This document shows positions 11,640 through 22,640 of a stretch of 64,000 bases of DNA, in pieces; positions within the stretch are counted from its first letter, which is position 1, and every line of letters starts with the position of its first letter. Position numbers and translations under genes: made by a program. The DNA comes from Adiantum capillus-veneris (lineage: Eukaryota; Streptophyta; Polypodiopsida; Polypodiales; Pteridaceae): assembly GCA_014529385.2 (NCBI GenBank), contig CM043953.1, positions 111,112,549-111,176,548 on the forward strand, written 5' to 3'. The notes beneath the pieces were generated by a model. The model did not search any database. It was not told where the DNA came from and saw nothing but the letters and a program-made list of their open reading frames with translations.

Positions 11640-12400
11640 CAACGATGGTCAAAACCAGCGATTGCAAGAACAATAGTGGCACATCTTCAACACCGAGAAA
11701 GACCCGCTCATTCGTGGCTACCCCCAAGGTAGACCCGCTCGATCGCCTCAAAGCCCAAGTCAAGGCGTTGAAGAATGAGAACGATGAACTCAAAATGAGT
11801 CTTGCTACCCTCGAAGTGCACCTCCAATTTCTCAAATCACTGAAGCTAGCGGACACTGACCGCATTCTAGCAAAGGCCAAAGAAGTAGAGCATACATTCA
11901 CCCAGAATGTGGCTTCATCAGCCACCAAAATCCAAGCACATGCTGCCACCATCTCCTTCAAAGTGGAGGAATGCCTACAAGAACACCGTCGCCGCGGGAA
12001 GGTCTTGAGTCTACTGTACACATCGGTGGATTGCCCTCCTCCTGGTGGGAGGAGAGTGACGATTTTCCTACTACCCTAACCAAGATCAACAAGGCTATCG
12101 AACCAGTCCAGTTTGACATTGCCACCATCAAATTTGTCGATCGGTATCCCCGCACCAACCAAGGGAGCCTTGTTTTCAAGACCAAAGAGGACCGCATGCA
12201 CTCTTAAAGAAAATGCACCTTCTCAAGTGAACTACCATATGGATTAGCGAGGGTCTAACCCCCAGCCCACTCAAGATAAACAAGCAAGAGCAGCAGAAGG
12301 TACGAGATGCACGAGCCGCAGGTAAATAGGTCCTCTATCATGGTGGTAGAGCCATCATCGAGGAGTTTCAAACACAAAAACCCAATCGAAACCCCTATCC
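11640..12400 (+). pseudogene. Broken ORF1-like protein (coiled coil + RRM-like + C-terminal domain)
   Basis: One frame (start near 11,640) gives a basic N-terminus, then a heptad-rich coiled coil (RLKAQVKALKNENDELKMSLATLEVHL). A frameshift near 11,990 leads to an RRM-like block: VHIGGLPSSWWEE, LTKINKAIEP, GSLVFKTKED. A further frame gives WISEGLTPSPLKINKQEQQKVRDARAAGK and a short YHGGRAIIEE tail. This order is that of L1-type ORF1 proteins (Transposase_22 family), nucleic-acid chaperones that bind LINE RNA; the family's 'seDLTpeq...Ar..GK' signature is recognisable. No reverse transcriptase ORF2 follows. The match is from memory of the family pattern, so it is a moderate call. Base composition is GC-richer than the surroundings. 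Confidence 0.5.
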
Positions 12401-12591
12401 TGCCCCGTAGCCACCTCCTACCCGCATAAGCAACATTTGTTGCAATTTTGTTGTATCACCCCCCTAGCCCCTCCCCCCACCACATCTATATGTATCATTG
12501 CCGACATTGTACCCTCTTAGATAGAGGAGCCTCTATTGTACACGTTTTCTTGGTTCCATAGGTCATATCTGACCTCCGAGGACAATAATGG

Positions 12592-12593
<2 letters not shown>

Positions 12594-12664
<71 letters not shown>

Positions 12665-12690
12665 CATACACACACACACACACACACACC
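12594..12690. repeat. Compound (CT)n (AC)n microsatellite
   Basis: About 34 CT units followed, after a short break, by about 11 AC units. It lies inside a probable LTR just upstream of the primer site at 12,813. Confidence 0.95.
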
Positions 12691-12812
12691 CGTGAGTACA
12701 TGAAGGAGAAGAAGGCAGAGGTAGTGCAACAACACTTATTTAGCATGCACCTCAAAGAATGAGGATTTTAGGTCAAAATGGACCTTTTATGAGAATCGAA
12801 CACATTCACACA

Positions 12813-12829
12813 TGGCGCCCAAAGTGGCC
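12813..12829 (+). promoter_or_regulatory. Primer-binding site of a plus-strand element L
   Basis: TGGCGCCCAAAGTGGCC directly follows an LTR-like end ...TTCACACA (12,812). The TGGCGCC start is typical of gypsy elements. The LTR would cover the CT/AC repeat, but its left edge is not defined. No gag or pol follows in the next 1.6 kb. Confidence 0.5.
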
Positions 12830-14531
12830 GATCATTGCAAAAATACTATAAAAATAAGATAAGTGGTGTGTCTCTCATTGGCAATCACCTACACACCTAT
12901 AGGACCGACAAGCTCTGTCCATGACTCAAATAAGTGATAAGGGAAAGAATAACTTTAGATCATGATGTAGTGTGGGAGGTCTAAGAGAATATCCAGTCAC
13001 ATGAGAGTTAAAAGAGTATTAAGAGAGTTAGCCCCAAGACAATAATGTTGTAAGAAATCATGAAAATTATATTTTGACGTGAATAAAGAGCATAGACTTA
13101 GTTTTGGTAGCCATGTGTACTAAGCCTTATCTCTCCTTGTCTTGTTTTAGGACGGAGCTTCTTAACCGTTTAGATGAACTCCCAAGTGATTTTGCACAAA
13201 ACGTCTTTTTCAACTATGACTAGAGATTATCTTGTTTCAAACACCTATGTGGCATGGGAATTGTATGTTGAAGCACAACCTAGACATAGAACCCAAGTGT
13301 CTGATAGATACATAGTCGACGCACATTTATTGGTCAAGGAGAACATTTAGGAGGGTGACATCAAAGTACAGGGGTATCTTATTTATCTTAACCTGTACTC
13401 ACTCTTGGTTGTATCAAGCCGCAAAATCATCCTTAGTAAGAAGACACTCATGCTCAATCAAAGATATGACTTTTGTGAGAAAGTCATAATCCGCATCTAA
13501 AAGAAGTGAAATAGCGGCAACCAATTCTATTATGTACCTCAAGATTGGTGTAGTAGAGTATGACCTATCCTTAAGTTCAATCCTCACAATGCTACTATCC
13601 CTTTTGATGACTATGAGAAGCTTAGACGTGTTTAAGATTTTACCCAAGCATATTCAATGGTGGTGAACTCAAATAGGTATTTATTTCTATAGAGATGATG
13701 TCAATGAATGACACTTCCATGTGAATTTCTTTCATGCATTACCACCAACAGACACCTCTCAAGGGGAAGAGTGGTATGGGAAAGGATGTAAATCTCACCA
13801 GACAAGTAGAAGTTCTAAACTTTGAAATTCAAGATGTAACTAAATACAAGGATAGAACCTCGATTGTAGGGACCAATAATGGGTTCATTGAACGTTTTCA
13901 CATTATGCACCCTTCTTGAAGTAGCATGTAACACTTTATCGTTTATAATTTGAAAAAAAAGGATTTGATATGATTTAATTGTTCTAAAATCATAATCTTT
14001 AAGCTCTAACTTATGTTTTATCAGTTCTAACTAGCTTGAGCGATGGGTGGGTGTGTGTAGATGACTAACACTCTACCTTAAGCAATATGGGTGGATATAC
14101 TCTCTCACCTTATGGTGGAAGAGCATCTTTCGAAATTAAACTGGCTTATCATGGCCACGTGTGATGGAGTGGAGAAAACGAGGCTACTATTGATGAATAG
14201 TATTGTACCAAATACATTCTGCACACAATACCATTACACCATGGAAAACCCTGAATTCAGACTGCCAGGGTATAAACCTTCACATGTGGGGAGTATTGAG
14301 TGGGTGCAATCCAAGCTATGGAAATAAATCATTGTCACTAACCAATTGTTGCATATAAATGCTCATGAACTTGCCCTGAGACCAATGTATTCTTTCTTCT
14401 ACTCTCTTGTCTTATTCCCAATTGTCTAAGTTTATTTTGTTAAGAAGGACTTCAAGCAAAGTGGGATATATCATACTAAGGATGATCTTGGTTGATATAA
14501 AGCAGTAAGTTATCATTCCTCCTAGAGGAAA
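12830..14531. other. Probable leader / unassigned interval
   Basis: Only short frames (up to 78 codons), with no motif I recognise. A TATA-like word (GCATATAAATGC) lies near 14,350, upstream of the gag fragment, so the right part may be LTR or leader of that element. Confidence 0.4.
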
Positions 14532-14766
14532 TGTGGTGGTTTCAAATGCCAATGTGTCAATTGCACCTGAACAAACGATCATTGATAGAGACCGATGCTA
14601 TGCTCCACAAATCTCAACCTAAGAACTTTAACGGGGAAGGCAAAGATGTAGGCAAAGTTCTTGAAGATTGGATTGAGCGTATGATGATTACTTTGATTTG
14701 GCTCATTTTTTTGCACACAACAAGGCTTTCACTGCTAAGTTCCAACTAGAAAATATAGTCAAGCTA
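14532..14766 (+). pseudogene. Gypsy gag N-terminal fragment
   Basis: The plus strand reads QPKNFNGEGKDVGKVLEDWIERM and, after a frameshift at about 14,683, YDDYFDLAHFFAHNKAFTAKFQLENIVKLE and then a stop. This is the start of a retrotransposon gag (capsid-like) domain, whose family pattern is 'F.GEG..V..WLE.ME.YF.LA.....K...A...L'. About 75 codons remain before unrelated sequence begins near 14,800. Confidence 0.75.
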
Positions 14767-14799
14767 GAATGAGTTGGATGTGTTCAAATAGCTATTCCA

Positions 14800-15165
14800 T
14801 GTTGGTACTTAGAGCTAGAGATGTCAGATTGAGAATATTCAAAGGAAGCTTCAGACTACTAGAAGACATAACTGGAATTGAAAAGACAAAACACTAGAGC
14901 TAAAAAACAAGAGACTAGAACTGGGATTTCATTAGTCATAATCAGATTACAAATGGCAAAGAGCACAAGTAACTTAAAATCTAGGCGCTAAGGATTCTAG
15001 GGAGTCAGAATTCCTACAAAATGAGTTATGTGTCCTATTTATAGGCTGTTGGACTAGTGGCTAGCTGACTGTGCACTATCAGTTACTGTGGTAACTCACT
15101 AGTTACTACTTCTTGAAGCTTCATATGTTTGCCAGTCCTGCTAGAGGTAGTTTCCTCCTTCTACA
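14800..15165 (-). repeat. Possible LTR (edges TGTTGG / TGTAGA)
   Basis: The left edge TGTTGGTACTTAGAG interrupts the gag fragment. The right edge, read on the minus strand, is TGTAGAAGGAGG preceded by a purine-rich tract (GAAAGGAGAGGTGGAA) like a polypurine tract. A TATA-like CCTATTTATAGG word lies at about 15,036. No second copy is in the window, so the call rests on edges only. Confidence 0.35.
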
Positions 15166-16261
15166 TTCCACCTCTCCTTTCTTGAATTTTGGTATATACC
15201 AAAAATTTTAGATAACGATTCCCAAACTGTTTTCCAATTGCCCAATAACAATTCCAAGTTTCTTGTTGTTTCTTTTGAATTTGGGTAGCTAGCTCTCCTA
15301 TTTAGATGGTGTCTCTAATGCATTTGAGGTATTGGCTCCAATAATCTCCTTCTAAATCAGTTTGAACAGTGCCTCTTGCTCCAGTTTGTCCTTCCTAGTA
15401 GTCTTCATTTCCACTTCATAGGGCATCATAGCATCCTAAGTCGTGGTGTTAGCATTATACACGGTGTGTTTGCCTCTTCTTAGGCTAGTCCTGGCTAGTT
15501 TGTGACAATAGGAAGTAGTATGCATCCATCCTTGAGGCAATGGCTCGTTGCACTTGATGCAAGATTCATACAAGATCTCAACCATTTCTCTCGATTAAGA
15601 TTCAAAGCTTGCCTTACTAGACACTACCTTCTCTAGAATTTTACAGGCCTCAATTTTTAGCTGCAACAGCTGGTTTGTGATTTAAATGAGCCGCTTAATT
15701 TGAATTTTACAATGGCACATTGACAACTAAAATATGTGGTGATCATCGAGTAGCTTAGTGACCACAGTCTTTTGTAGTGCATCTTGTAGTGCTTTATCCC
15801 ATGCCAGCCATTCCATAGTTAATTTTTCATACCAATTTTTGAGCTCGTGAGCTATCTAAAGGTATCTCTGCTAGTTTGCTAGCTTACTGTGAGGTGGATA
15901 AAGGGTTGAAAAGAAGCATAGAGGAATTCTAGAGAGTCAGTATCAAATTCCAAAAAATTCAACACCCTTTGATTCTCATGCTGCATCATTTTTCTTGCAG
16001 CTCTGACCAAGTGGAACATACTCTTCATATGTGTTTCCTGATATCTTATAGTCATTCTAGTCTTGGGCCCTCTACTGCTAGCTTCTTTGCGCTAACAAGT
16101 CCTTGACCCTCAAATCTAGAACACCTCTAGCATTTTGCATCTATACAAGAATCTCCTTCAGTTGCTACCGAATTTCAATCATACACTTGTATCTAGGTTT
16201 GTCATCCATAATATTTCTACTTGAATCTTGTTGTAGGAGCAAATCACACCACCTGTAAAGT
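15166..16261 (-). other. Degenerate internal retroelement sequence, unrecognised
   Basis: Minus-strand translation shows broken frames, with ELATQIQKKQQETWN-type text near 15,280 and a Cys/His-containing stretch near 15,550. There are many stops. It lies between a possible LTR and the LTR of element F. No domain is identified. Confidence 0.3.
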
Positions 16262-17160
16262 GCATGCAATACTACCTAGATCAACATAATGTCAATTGAG
16301 GACACAGATGACACAATAGGTGCACAAAGGTAATGTATATAGCTTGTCAGGCTGAGACCATCCCACGCATACAACACTCTGGAAGGCCAACTAAACCAAA
16401 ATCAAGAATCCCAATGCTCTCAACTACACCACCCAACCCACATACACACAAATGAAAGGAAACTCACCAAATCATATCTGAATTGTACGAAACTTAAGAA
16501 ACACCATCCCCTCACTATAAAACACCTGCCCCAAATCCTCTACACTCAAAATCCTCTAATACCATATGCGAAAAATGAGTATGAAGACATATCAAAATTT
16601 CAAAAGTGTCCAAGACTAAAATCTATGAGTACTTTTGTGTAGCTTATGTCACCACGATTCTAACGACTACTTACACACAGAAAACAGACACCGTTTGATA
16701 CACTTAAGACCACAAATAGCTCGTAAATATGTTATTGTGCGCGCTCCGTTTTACGTGGAATGCTTGGCATTGTTGCGTAGCTCTCTCTGAGCCTATCGCA
16801 ATCGTGCATTCGGATCTCCAATGCGATGAGCGAGCAAGGAGTAGCGTCCAAATGAAGCTCATGCTCTCTCTCTTTCTCTCTCACACATAGTTGACGGCGG
16901 CTCAAAACTTTGATTAAGACAAAGTTCTTCTTACAAAATGACCTAGGTGCCTTATATACTAAGGCTACCATAGGTTAAACCATAAATAGAGTTCAATGGG
17001 TCAAATGGCTTGGTATTTACAATTTGGAAGTGCCATTGCACCTCGACTTCTACAACTAAAATAGATACTGATTACAATTGATGTATTTAACCATAATTCA
17101 CATCATTTGATAACTCCCAAAAATACGACTTTGGTACAAAAATTGAGTTATGATGTATTG
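16262..17160 (-). repeat. Element F 3' LTR (left edge uncertain)
   Basis: The right edge is set by a polypurine tract on the minus strand (GAGGGGGCAA, 17,161-17,170) and by strong DNA similarity of the adjoining coding end to that of element H at 46,637-46,676. The body holds a CT-rich stretch and palindrome-like words. The left edge is a guess, since no sister LTR is present. Confidence 0.5.
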
Positions 17161-17175
17161 TTGCCCCCTCTAATT

Positions 17176-17370
17176 TCATGTCGTCCTTGACATGACCTTA
17201 TTGTCAATGTCGGTGTTGTCTTTGTTCTCTTCTGCTCCACTACTTGTACATTGTCTTTTGGATGCCTCTATAAATTCCTTACTAGAATCTCTTTCGATGT
17301 CCAATGCTTCAAGAATGAAATAAGGCTCTGTGTGTTCAATTGTGTACCTTTTGTGTCTGCTCATCCTCAT
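17176..17370 (-). pseudogene. 3' end of the extra ORF of element F (ends KVMSRTT)
   Basis: The last 64 codons of a minus-strand ORF, acidic and Ser/Lys-rich, end KVMSRTT-stop. Element H's much longer extra ORF ends KAMSGTT-stop at the same distance from its polypurine tract, and DNA around the stop is nearly identical in the two loci. The rest of the ORF has been deleted here: only about 200 bp remain before noncoding spacer with palindromes begins. Confidence 0.55.
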
Positions 17371-18834
17371 TGGGGACTTCTTTGTTCTTGCATCAAGGTG
17401 ATCAAAGTCGCATTTTCCACTATTAGCTTTTGTGTGCTATGTAAATTATTATGTTGCTTCTAGTTGATACATGACTAAATTAAAGCCTGAAAAACCTGAG
17501 TTATTTTCCCAAGTTAGTAACTTGCTTCAAAAAGGGCTTATTCAACATCATTTATGATAGATGACCATCTCTGAGCTATCATTGTCCATTTGTCCCCAAA
17601 ACTCATACACATGATGTACACGGTATATAGATGGCTATTATGGATTCATATTTGAAAAATTGCATCTCTGGCTAGGGGTTAGGCTTCTATCCTTTTTCAA
17701 ATTTTCTTCACCCTTAGCTTGTATTCTCTATTCATAGCCTAGTAACAAAGTTTGGCTTGATTTGGACTTGTATTTGTCTTTCTAAGCTAATTTTTTGGAC
17801 TTCAGTCGTGAAAACGACTGATGGGTATCTCCGGCACCTTCTGGCTGCCCAACTTGAAATGAATTATACCTTGAGCATCCTCTAAACATGTAGAACCAAT
17901 ACTGATGACTAGAATTTTTCTTAACCCTTGGTTGCTTTTGCAGACATCTATCGTGATAGATGATTGAATTATCATTTCTACCCCCTTTTTTTTGTCAATA
18001 CTGTTAGTCCCTTTCGTTTGTTAAGCTCCATTAAGTCACATATACAATAGATGACCTACAGTATAAAGATCCACTTCCTATATACGTCCTTGTAGTTGCA
18101 TGAAGAAGTGTTTGATAGGGAGCTTGACACTTGATGGGTGCTTTCATTTAGTCGCATCGCCAACTTTCTTTGTCCTTGTAGGATATCTTGGAGTTTTATG
18201 ACCATTCTCAGTCATTTTTGGCCTCATATTGTTGTTGAAGACTAATCAACATTTTTCTTACCTCTGACATAGCCTTGTGCATATAGATTTTGAGACATAC
18301 CTCGTGAAGTTCTGTCATTTTGTTGTACCTTCTTCTCTTTGTACTACTCAGGCATCTCTTCAATCTTTTCTTTATCTAGATTATGGGAAAAAAATCCTAT
18401 TTTTCTCAAGAAAATCTCTGAAATAGCTAAATAAAATCAAAAATCAACTCAACAAAAAGAAAATTTATTTGAATAGAATTCTAAACGCTATGTACATTGT
18501 GCACATGTCCCTAGGGGCTCATATATGGCTTTTGTACCTGTACTCCTCCTGTAATGCTATTATGAGGGCATATACTCTGAATTTTGTCAAAAAATTATCA
18601 CAATCAAACGCAAAAAATTCAATGCAGCTCACAAAACATTGCCCTCTAATATTCAAAATGTTAGGTCCGCATTTAGAATGCCTTCCCCTATCCTATATGG
18701 AGTCCTCCAGGATGACAAGGTATTGCCAAGGGATGTGTTGTGCTTGGGCAATTAAAAATTGTGTCAATGCAGGCCTTATAATGTAGTCCTATCATCATAC
18801 ACAGTCAATGCATAGACAAAATTTATGTTGCGCA
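17371..18834. other. Element F spacer with palindromic words
   Basis: Noncoding. It contains inverted-repeat words at 17,544 (ATCATTTATGATAGATGA), 17,943 (CATCTATCGTGATAGATG) and 18,041 (CATATACAATAGATG). The right ~400 bp (18,440-18,834) aligns in the same order with 52,350-52,879 of element H, e.g. TCACAATCAAAC, TCCGCATTT and GGAGTCCTCC. This is the homologous spacer between pol and the extra ORF. Confidence 0.5.
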
Positions 18835-20560
18835 AGATGTGGGTATAAGAAATTTTCTTACTGGAATTTTTTGGTGAGGCTTCCTATCTAAGCAATGCGA
18901 TGGCCTTTGACGCTCTTCTGCCATTTTCTTGATTGAAGGTGTAGAGAGATTTGGACTTCCTCTTTGGTCGCCTCTGGTTATTTTTCTTCCAAGCTCTTTC
19001 TGTGCATTCACTTTATCTCCTGATCCCTAAGCCTTGTGCAGCATGCAGTGGTGAAGTGAGCGACTTTCTTTCTTCGAGGAGTTGAAAGAATTCAAGCGGC
19101 GGTGTGGTGATAGTAGTTTTATTCGTTTCCTTAAGGACCCACATCACAAGAGAATCAAAAATAGAATCTTTCAAAATATGAGGAATCTCATGGAGTGCTA
19201 TATATCAATAGAAAGAGCTTGAAGAGTAGATTCTAACTGTCAAATCTCCGCCAAGTTTAGATTTGACTTGCCAAAATTTTACCACACGTCCATTTTGGAT
19301 ATGAGAGAGGAAGTCAAACTCCTTATAAGGCCCCTTTGTGAGACCAAATTTTCCCTAATGTGGATGTTTCGTTGATGATTCTCATTTGGAACCCATACTT
19401 GTCCCTATTTTGTTTGTGTTTGAAGAGACTTCTTTGGGATCCAACTTGTCTTTGTGTGAGTCAGTAGCGGTCTTTTCTTCAGCCCTTGTCCATTTGGTTG
19501 GGGATGGGATTCCGCCTTTGGGATTTGATACTTTAACCGTTTCAAAATCTGAGTAAACTCTTGACCTCTTTATGCTTGAATCAACTTCTCTAGAACCCAA
19601 ATCTGAATTGCGGAAGCTTGTGACTTTGTGATTTTCTTAGCCGTTCTTGCATACTTTGATCGTTCTCATTTTGGTTGGATCTTGTGATTTTTTGTCAAAG
19701 GTATTTATCCTCTTTATACATACTTGCTTTTGACCAAATTGGATCTTTGGTATCTAGATTTGTCAAACTTTTTGTCTTTGACTTGTTGTTCTTTGGTTTT
19801 GGCCTTCCATGGTTGTTACAAATGCTACTAGCGACAGTGATGTCATAACAATCATCACTATCGCTATTATCCTCAGCAAGGTTGAGTTTTAGCACTTTCT
19901 CTTGGTGGACTGGTTGATTATGGAAAATTATTATCTGTTTGCTCGTGGATTGTTGTTTTGGGAAAGAATTTTCTAGCCAATTGATTAGAGCGTTGTTAGC
20001 CCGTTGACATGGCCGTCTTCTTCTTGGCTGAGTATTTTCTTCCTATATAGGAGCGTATGAAGATGCTTGTTACGATTGCGTCACCACTAGGGATTTCAAG
20101 GAATCCACTTTTGATGCACTTTATTCTTGTAGCAGTGACATTGGTTCTTGGGTCTTTGATCTAGAAAATCATAATACCATGGCATTACTTAAAGTGTTGT
20201 CCATGTCACCTTCTGAGTTGTCCAAATTCCCGTTGTTGGCATCATCTTGAAGCTCCAAGTGTTCTACAAAGTCATAGAACTTGTCTTCTTCTTCATCTTT
20301 TGATTCGTGATAGTCCTTTGTTTTCTCTTCATCTCGAGAACTCGGTGATGCTTGGTTCTATTTATTTTCTTGGATCATACTCACTGCAAAATAAGGAACG
20401 ACATCAAATCCATCTTTGTCACAAAACTTCATTGTAAGACCATCAAACACTGTGCACACATCCAAAGTAGCCAAGATGTGTTCCCAATCTAGTGGCTCTA
20501 ATGATTCTTCAGAAAATGGTTTTGGAATATAAACATTATCTTCAATCTACCTTTCTAGGA
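18835..20560 (-). pseudogene. Lys/Ser-rich C-terminal tail of element F polyprotein
   Basis: Broken minus-strand frames (19,695-19,895; 19,382-19,600; 18,823-19,011) of Lys/Ser/Asp-rich, low-complexity protein. Blocks include NSDSDDCYD and KPKNNKSKTKSL; the terminal piece ends FLIPTSCAT at the point homologous to H's pol end. No enzyme motif is seen. It follows the protease with no RT, RNase H or integrase between. Confidence 0.45.
19139..19360. repeat. Single-arm copy of the hairpin MITE
   Basis: About 222 bp matching one arm of the hairpin at 20,884-21,337, with part of its loop (CACATCACAAG). It ends in the same TTTTCCCTAATG terminus. It sits in the F polyprotein tail. Confidence 0.8.
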
Positions 20561-21500
20561 TAAATTATTCTCGCTTTAAGCTTTTGCATTGCGAAGCTCC
20601 ACACATCCACAGTTCTTTAAGCTTATCCAGCCATGTTGGAAGTTTTGATCCTACTATCATAGTGAAATCAAACTCCTCAACCGGTGTTCTTGTCACATTC
20701 CTGTAGCTATGCTCTTTCAAGTTTATCCTTGTCGTGGTTTCCATATGTCTCAGGTAGATATGGTTGTATCCCCACTCCTAGACCATTTTCAATTGTCGCA
20801 TGAATGGTCTTCCTAGAATCATGTCATACTTTTTCTTCTTGCCAAAGGCAACAATAGAAAAGGTATAGTCATATTTAATTCCACATTAGGAAAAAATTGG
20901 ACTCACAAAGGGACCATATAAGGAGTTTGACTTCCTTTCTCATGTTCAAAATGGGCATGCGGTAATTTTTTTTTCAAATCAACTCTAAACTTGGCGGAGA
21001 TTTGACAATTAGAATCTTCTCTTCAAGCTCTTTCTATTGATATATAGCACGCCATGAGATTCCTCATATTTTGAAAGGTTCTATTTTTGATTCGCTTGTG
21101 ATGTGACAACTCCGTCTAAAATCTAGAGAATCAAAAATAGAATCTTTCAAAATATGAGGAATCTCATGGCGTGCTATATATCAATAGAAAGAGTTTGAAG
21201 AGTAGATTCTAAGTGCCAAATCTCCGCCAAGTTTAGAGTTGATTTACAAAAAGATACCGCACGCCCATTTTGGACATGAGAGAGGAAGTCAAACTCCTTA
21301 TATAAGGCCCCCTTGTGAGTCCAAATTTTCCCTAATGCAAGAAGTAATAACTACTTTTTTTAGCAGTCCTACGGGCTTTTCCATGTGTCCACTTGCAAGC
21401 TAGAGTTTCATCTTGGTAGCCCTCACTGTTAATTTTCCCCGTTTTTATGCAAATTTCTCTAGACATTTTCCCACAATAGGCCACATGTTTGGTCTTATTC
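20561..21500 (-). pseudogene. Retropepsin-like protease of element F, split by a MITE
   Basis: The minus strand right of the hairpin reads TKMKLxLASGHMEKPVGLLKKVVITSC. Left of it the same frame resumes GIKYDYTFSIVAFGKKKKYDMILGRPFMRQL, then YNHIYLRHMETTTRINLKEHSYRN. ILGRPFM is the conserved C-terminal motif of gypsy aspartic proteases. The active-site Asp region would lie right of 21,500 and is not clear. The fold and role (polyprotein cleavage) follow from the family. The insertion and several stops make it non-functional. Confidence 0.7.
20884..21337. mobile_element. 454-bp hairpin MITE (two ~210-bp inverted arms)
   Basis: The ends are CATTAGG and CCTAATG. The arms at 20,884-21,093 and 21,127-21,337 are near-perfect reverse complements separated by a 33-bp spacer. 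The protease codons on either side join in frame when the hairpin is skipped, so it is an insertion. No target duplication longer than 2-3 bp is visible. A third arm-length copy lies at 19,139-19,360. Confidence 0.85.
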
Positions 21501-21518
21501 TGAGCAAATCGGCTAACG

Positions 21519-22640
21519 TTATTGTATAGGTGACGGGGTAGATAGAATATCTATTAACCCTTTTAAATTGATGACCTTGTTGGAAGACAATCTTTGTGAT
21601 GGGACTACAATAACATGTGACTTGGCCTCGTGCTCCCTTGTATAGGATGGTAGTGTTCTTAGCGAATGGGATTGACTATCCAAAGATTGTTCAGATCCTT
21701 TTTCTCCCGAATATGGTTGCAATTCTAGATTCATTTGAGATTCATTCTCAATTTCCTCTATTGGTGGAAGAAACACTCCTCTTCTGTCACCACTTTGATT
21801 TACTTGTCTGATTAGCTCACTCACTTCATTGGCCTCTCTGACTTGTTTCCACAATTTTTCAAGACCATCAATTTCTTTACAACTCTCAAGTATAGCTAGG
21901 TGAAATCCCTCGGAAGAGTTATCCATGGTATTCAACACTATCCTTGGTTCTAATGTTGGGTCCTTCACCTTTGGTACGTGCTCGTGATTAGAATCTAGCT
22001 CTTTTTGTTCCTGGTTTGGTGGGGTTACTCGTGTAGGTGGGACAAGAGTCTCATCCTCAGGTTTTCCAACTGGTGGTTCTAGCAAATCTTGGGCTATTTG
22101 AAGCATTTTCTTGAACATTTCAAGGATTTGCTTTTCTAATTCCGCATAGGGATATGTCATCCACCTCTGTTCTTCGGTTTGGTTTTTGTTGAGTTGTGTT
22201 TCATAGGCTTTCAACGAGGGCATTTAATGGCTCATTAACCTTCTCGATCAGCACCGATCCTCATGAACTAGCACTTCTTAGTTTCTCTTCTATGGATGGT
22301 TCTTTTGGAGGTTGAGACGTCTGTGTAAGAGAAGGTGCAACCCTTTTCTCATGTTGTCTTATCTTCTCTTAAGCTTGGGTAAGCTCCTCGGCTAGGAATT
22401 TATGCTCTCGTTCCCTATGTGCTTTCATCCTATCCTTTCTATCTTTCAAATTATTCCATTTGCTCTTGGTTTTTTGACTAGGTGCATTTGTATTTGGTTC
22501 ACATGTCTTTGGGCTTGCATTAGTTTCCATTTTTCCTATCCATGGGTTCTCATCACCTTCCTTTTGAGCTTGCGTTCGCCTAACTACATGAATTGGTATG
22601 GTGTTTTTGTTTTTCAAGGTATTGGGTTGCTGAATGATAT
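21519..22640 (-). pseudogene. Linker region of element F gag-protease polyprotein
   Basis: A 234-codon frame (21,519-22,223) and an 82-codon frame (22,369-22,617) encode a hydrophilic, Glu/Lys-rich linker with helical segments (ELEKQILEMFKKMLQIAQDL). No stop-free join exists between them. By position it connects the zinc-knuckle part of gag to the protease. No catalytic motif is present. Confidence 0.5.
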
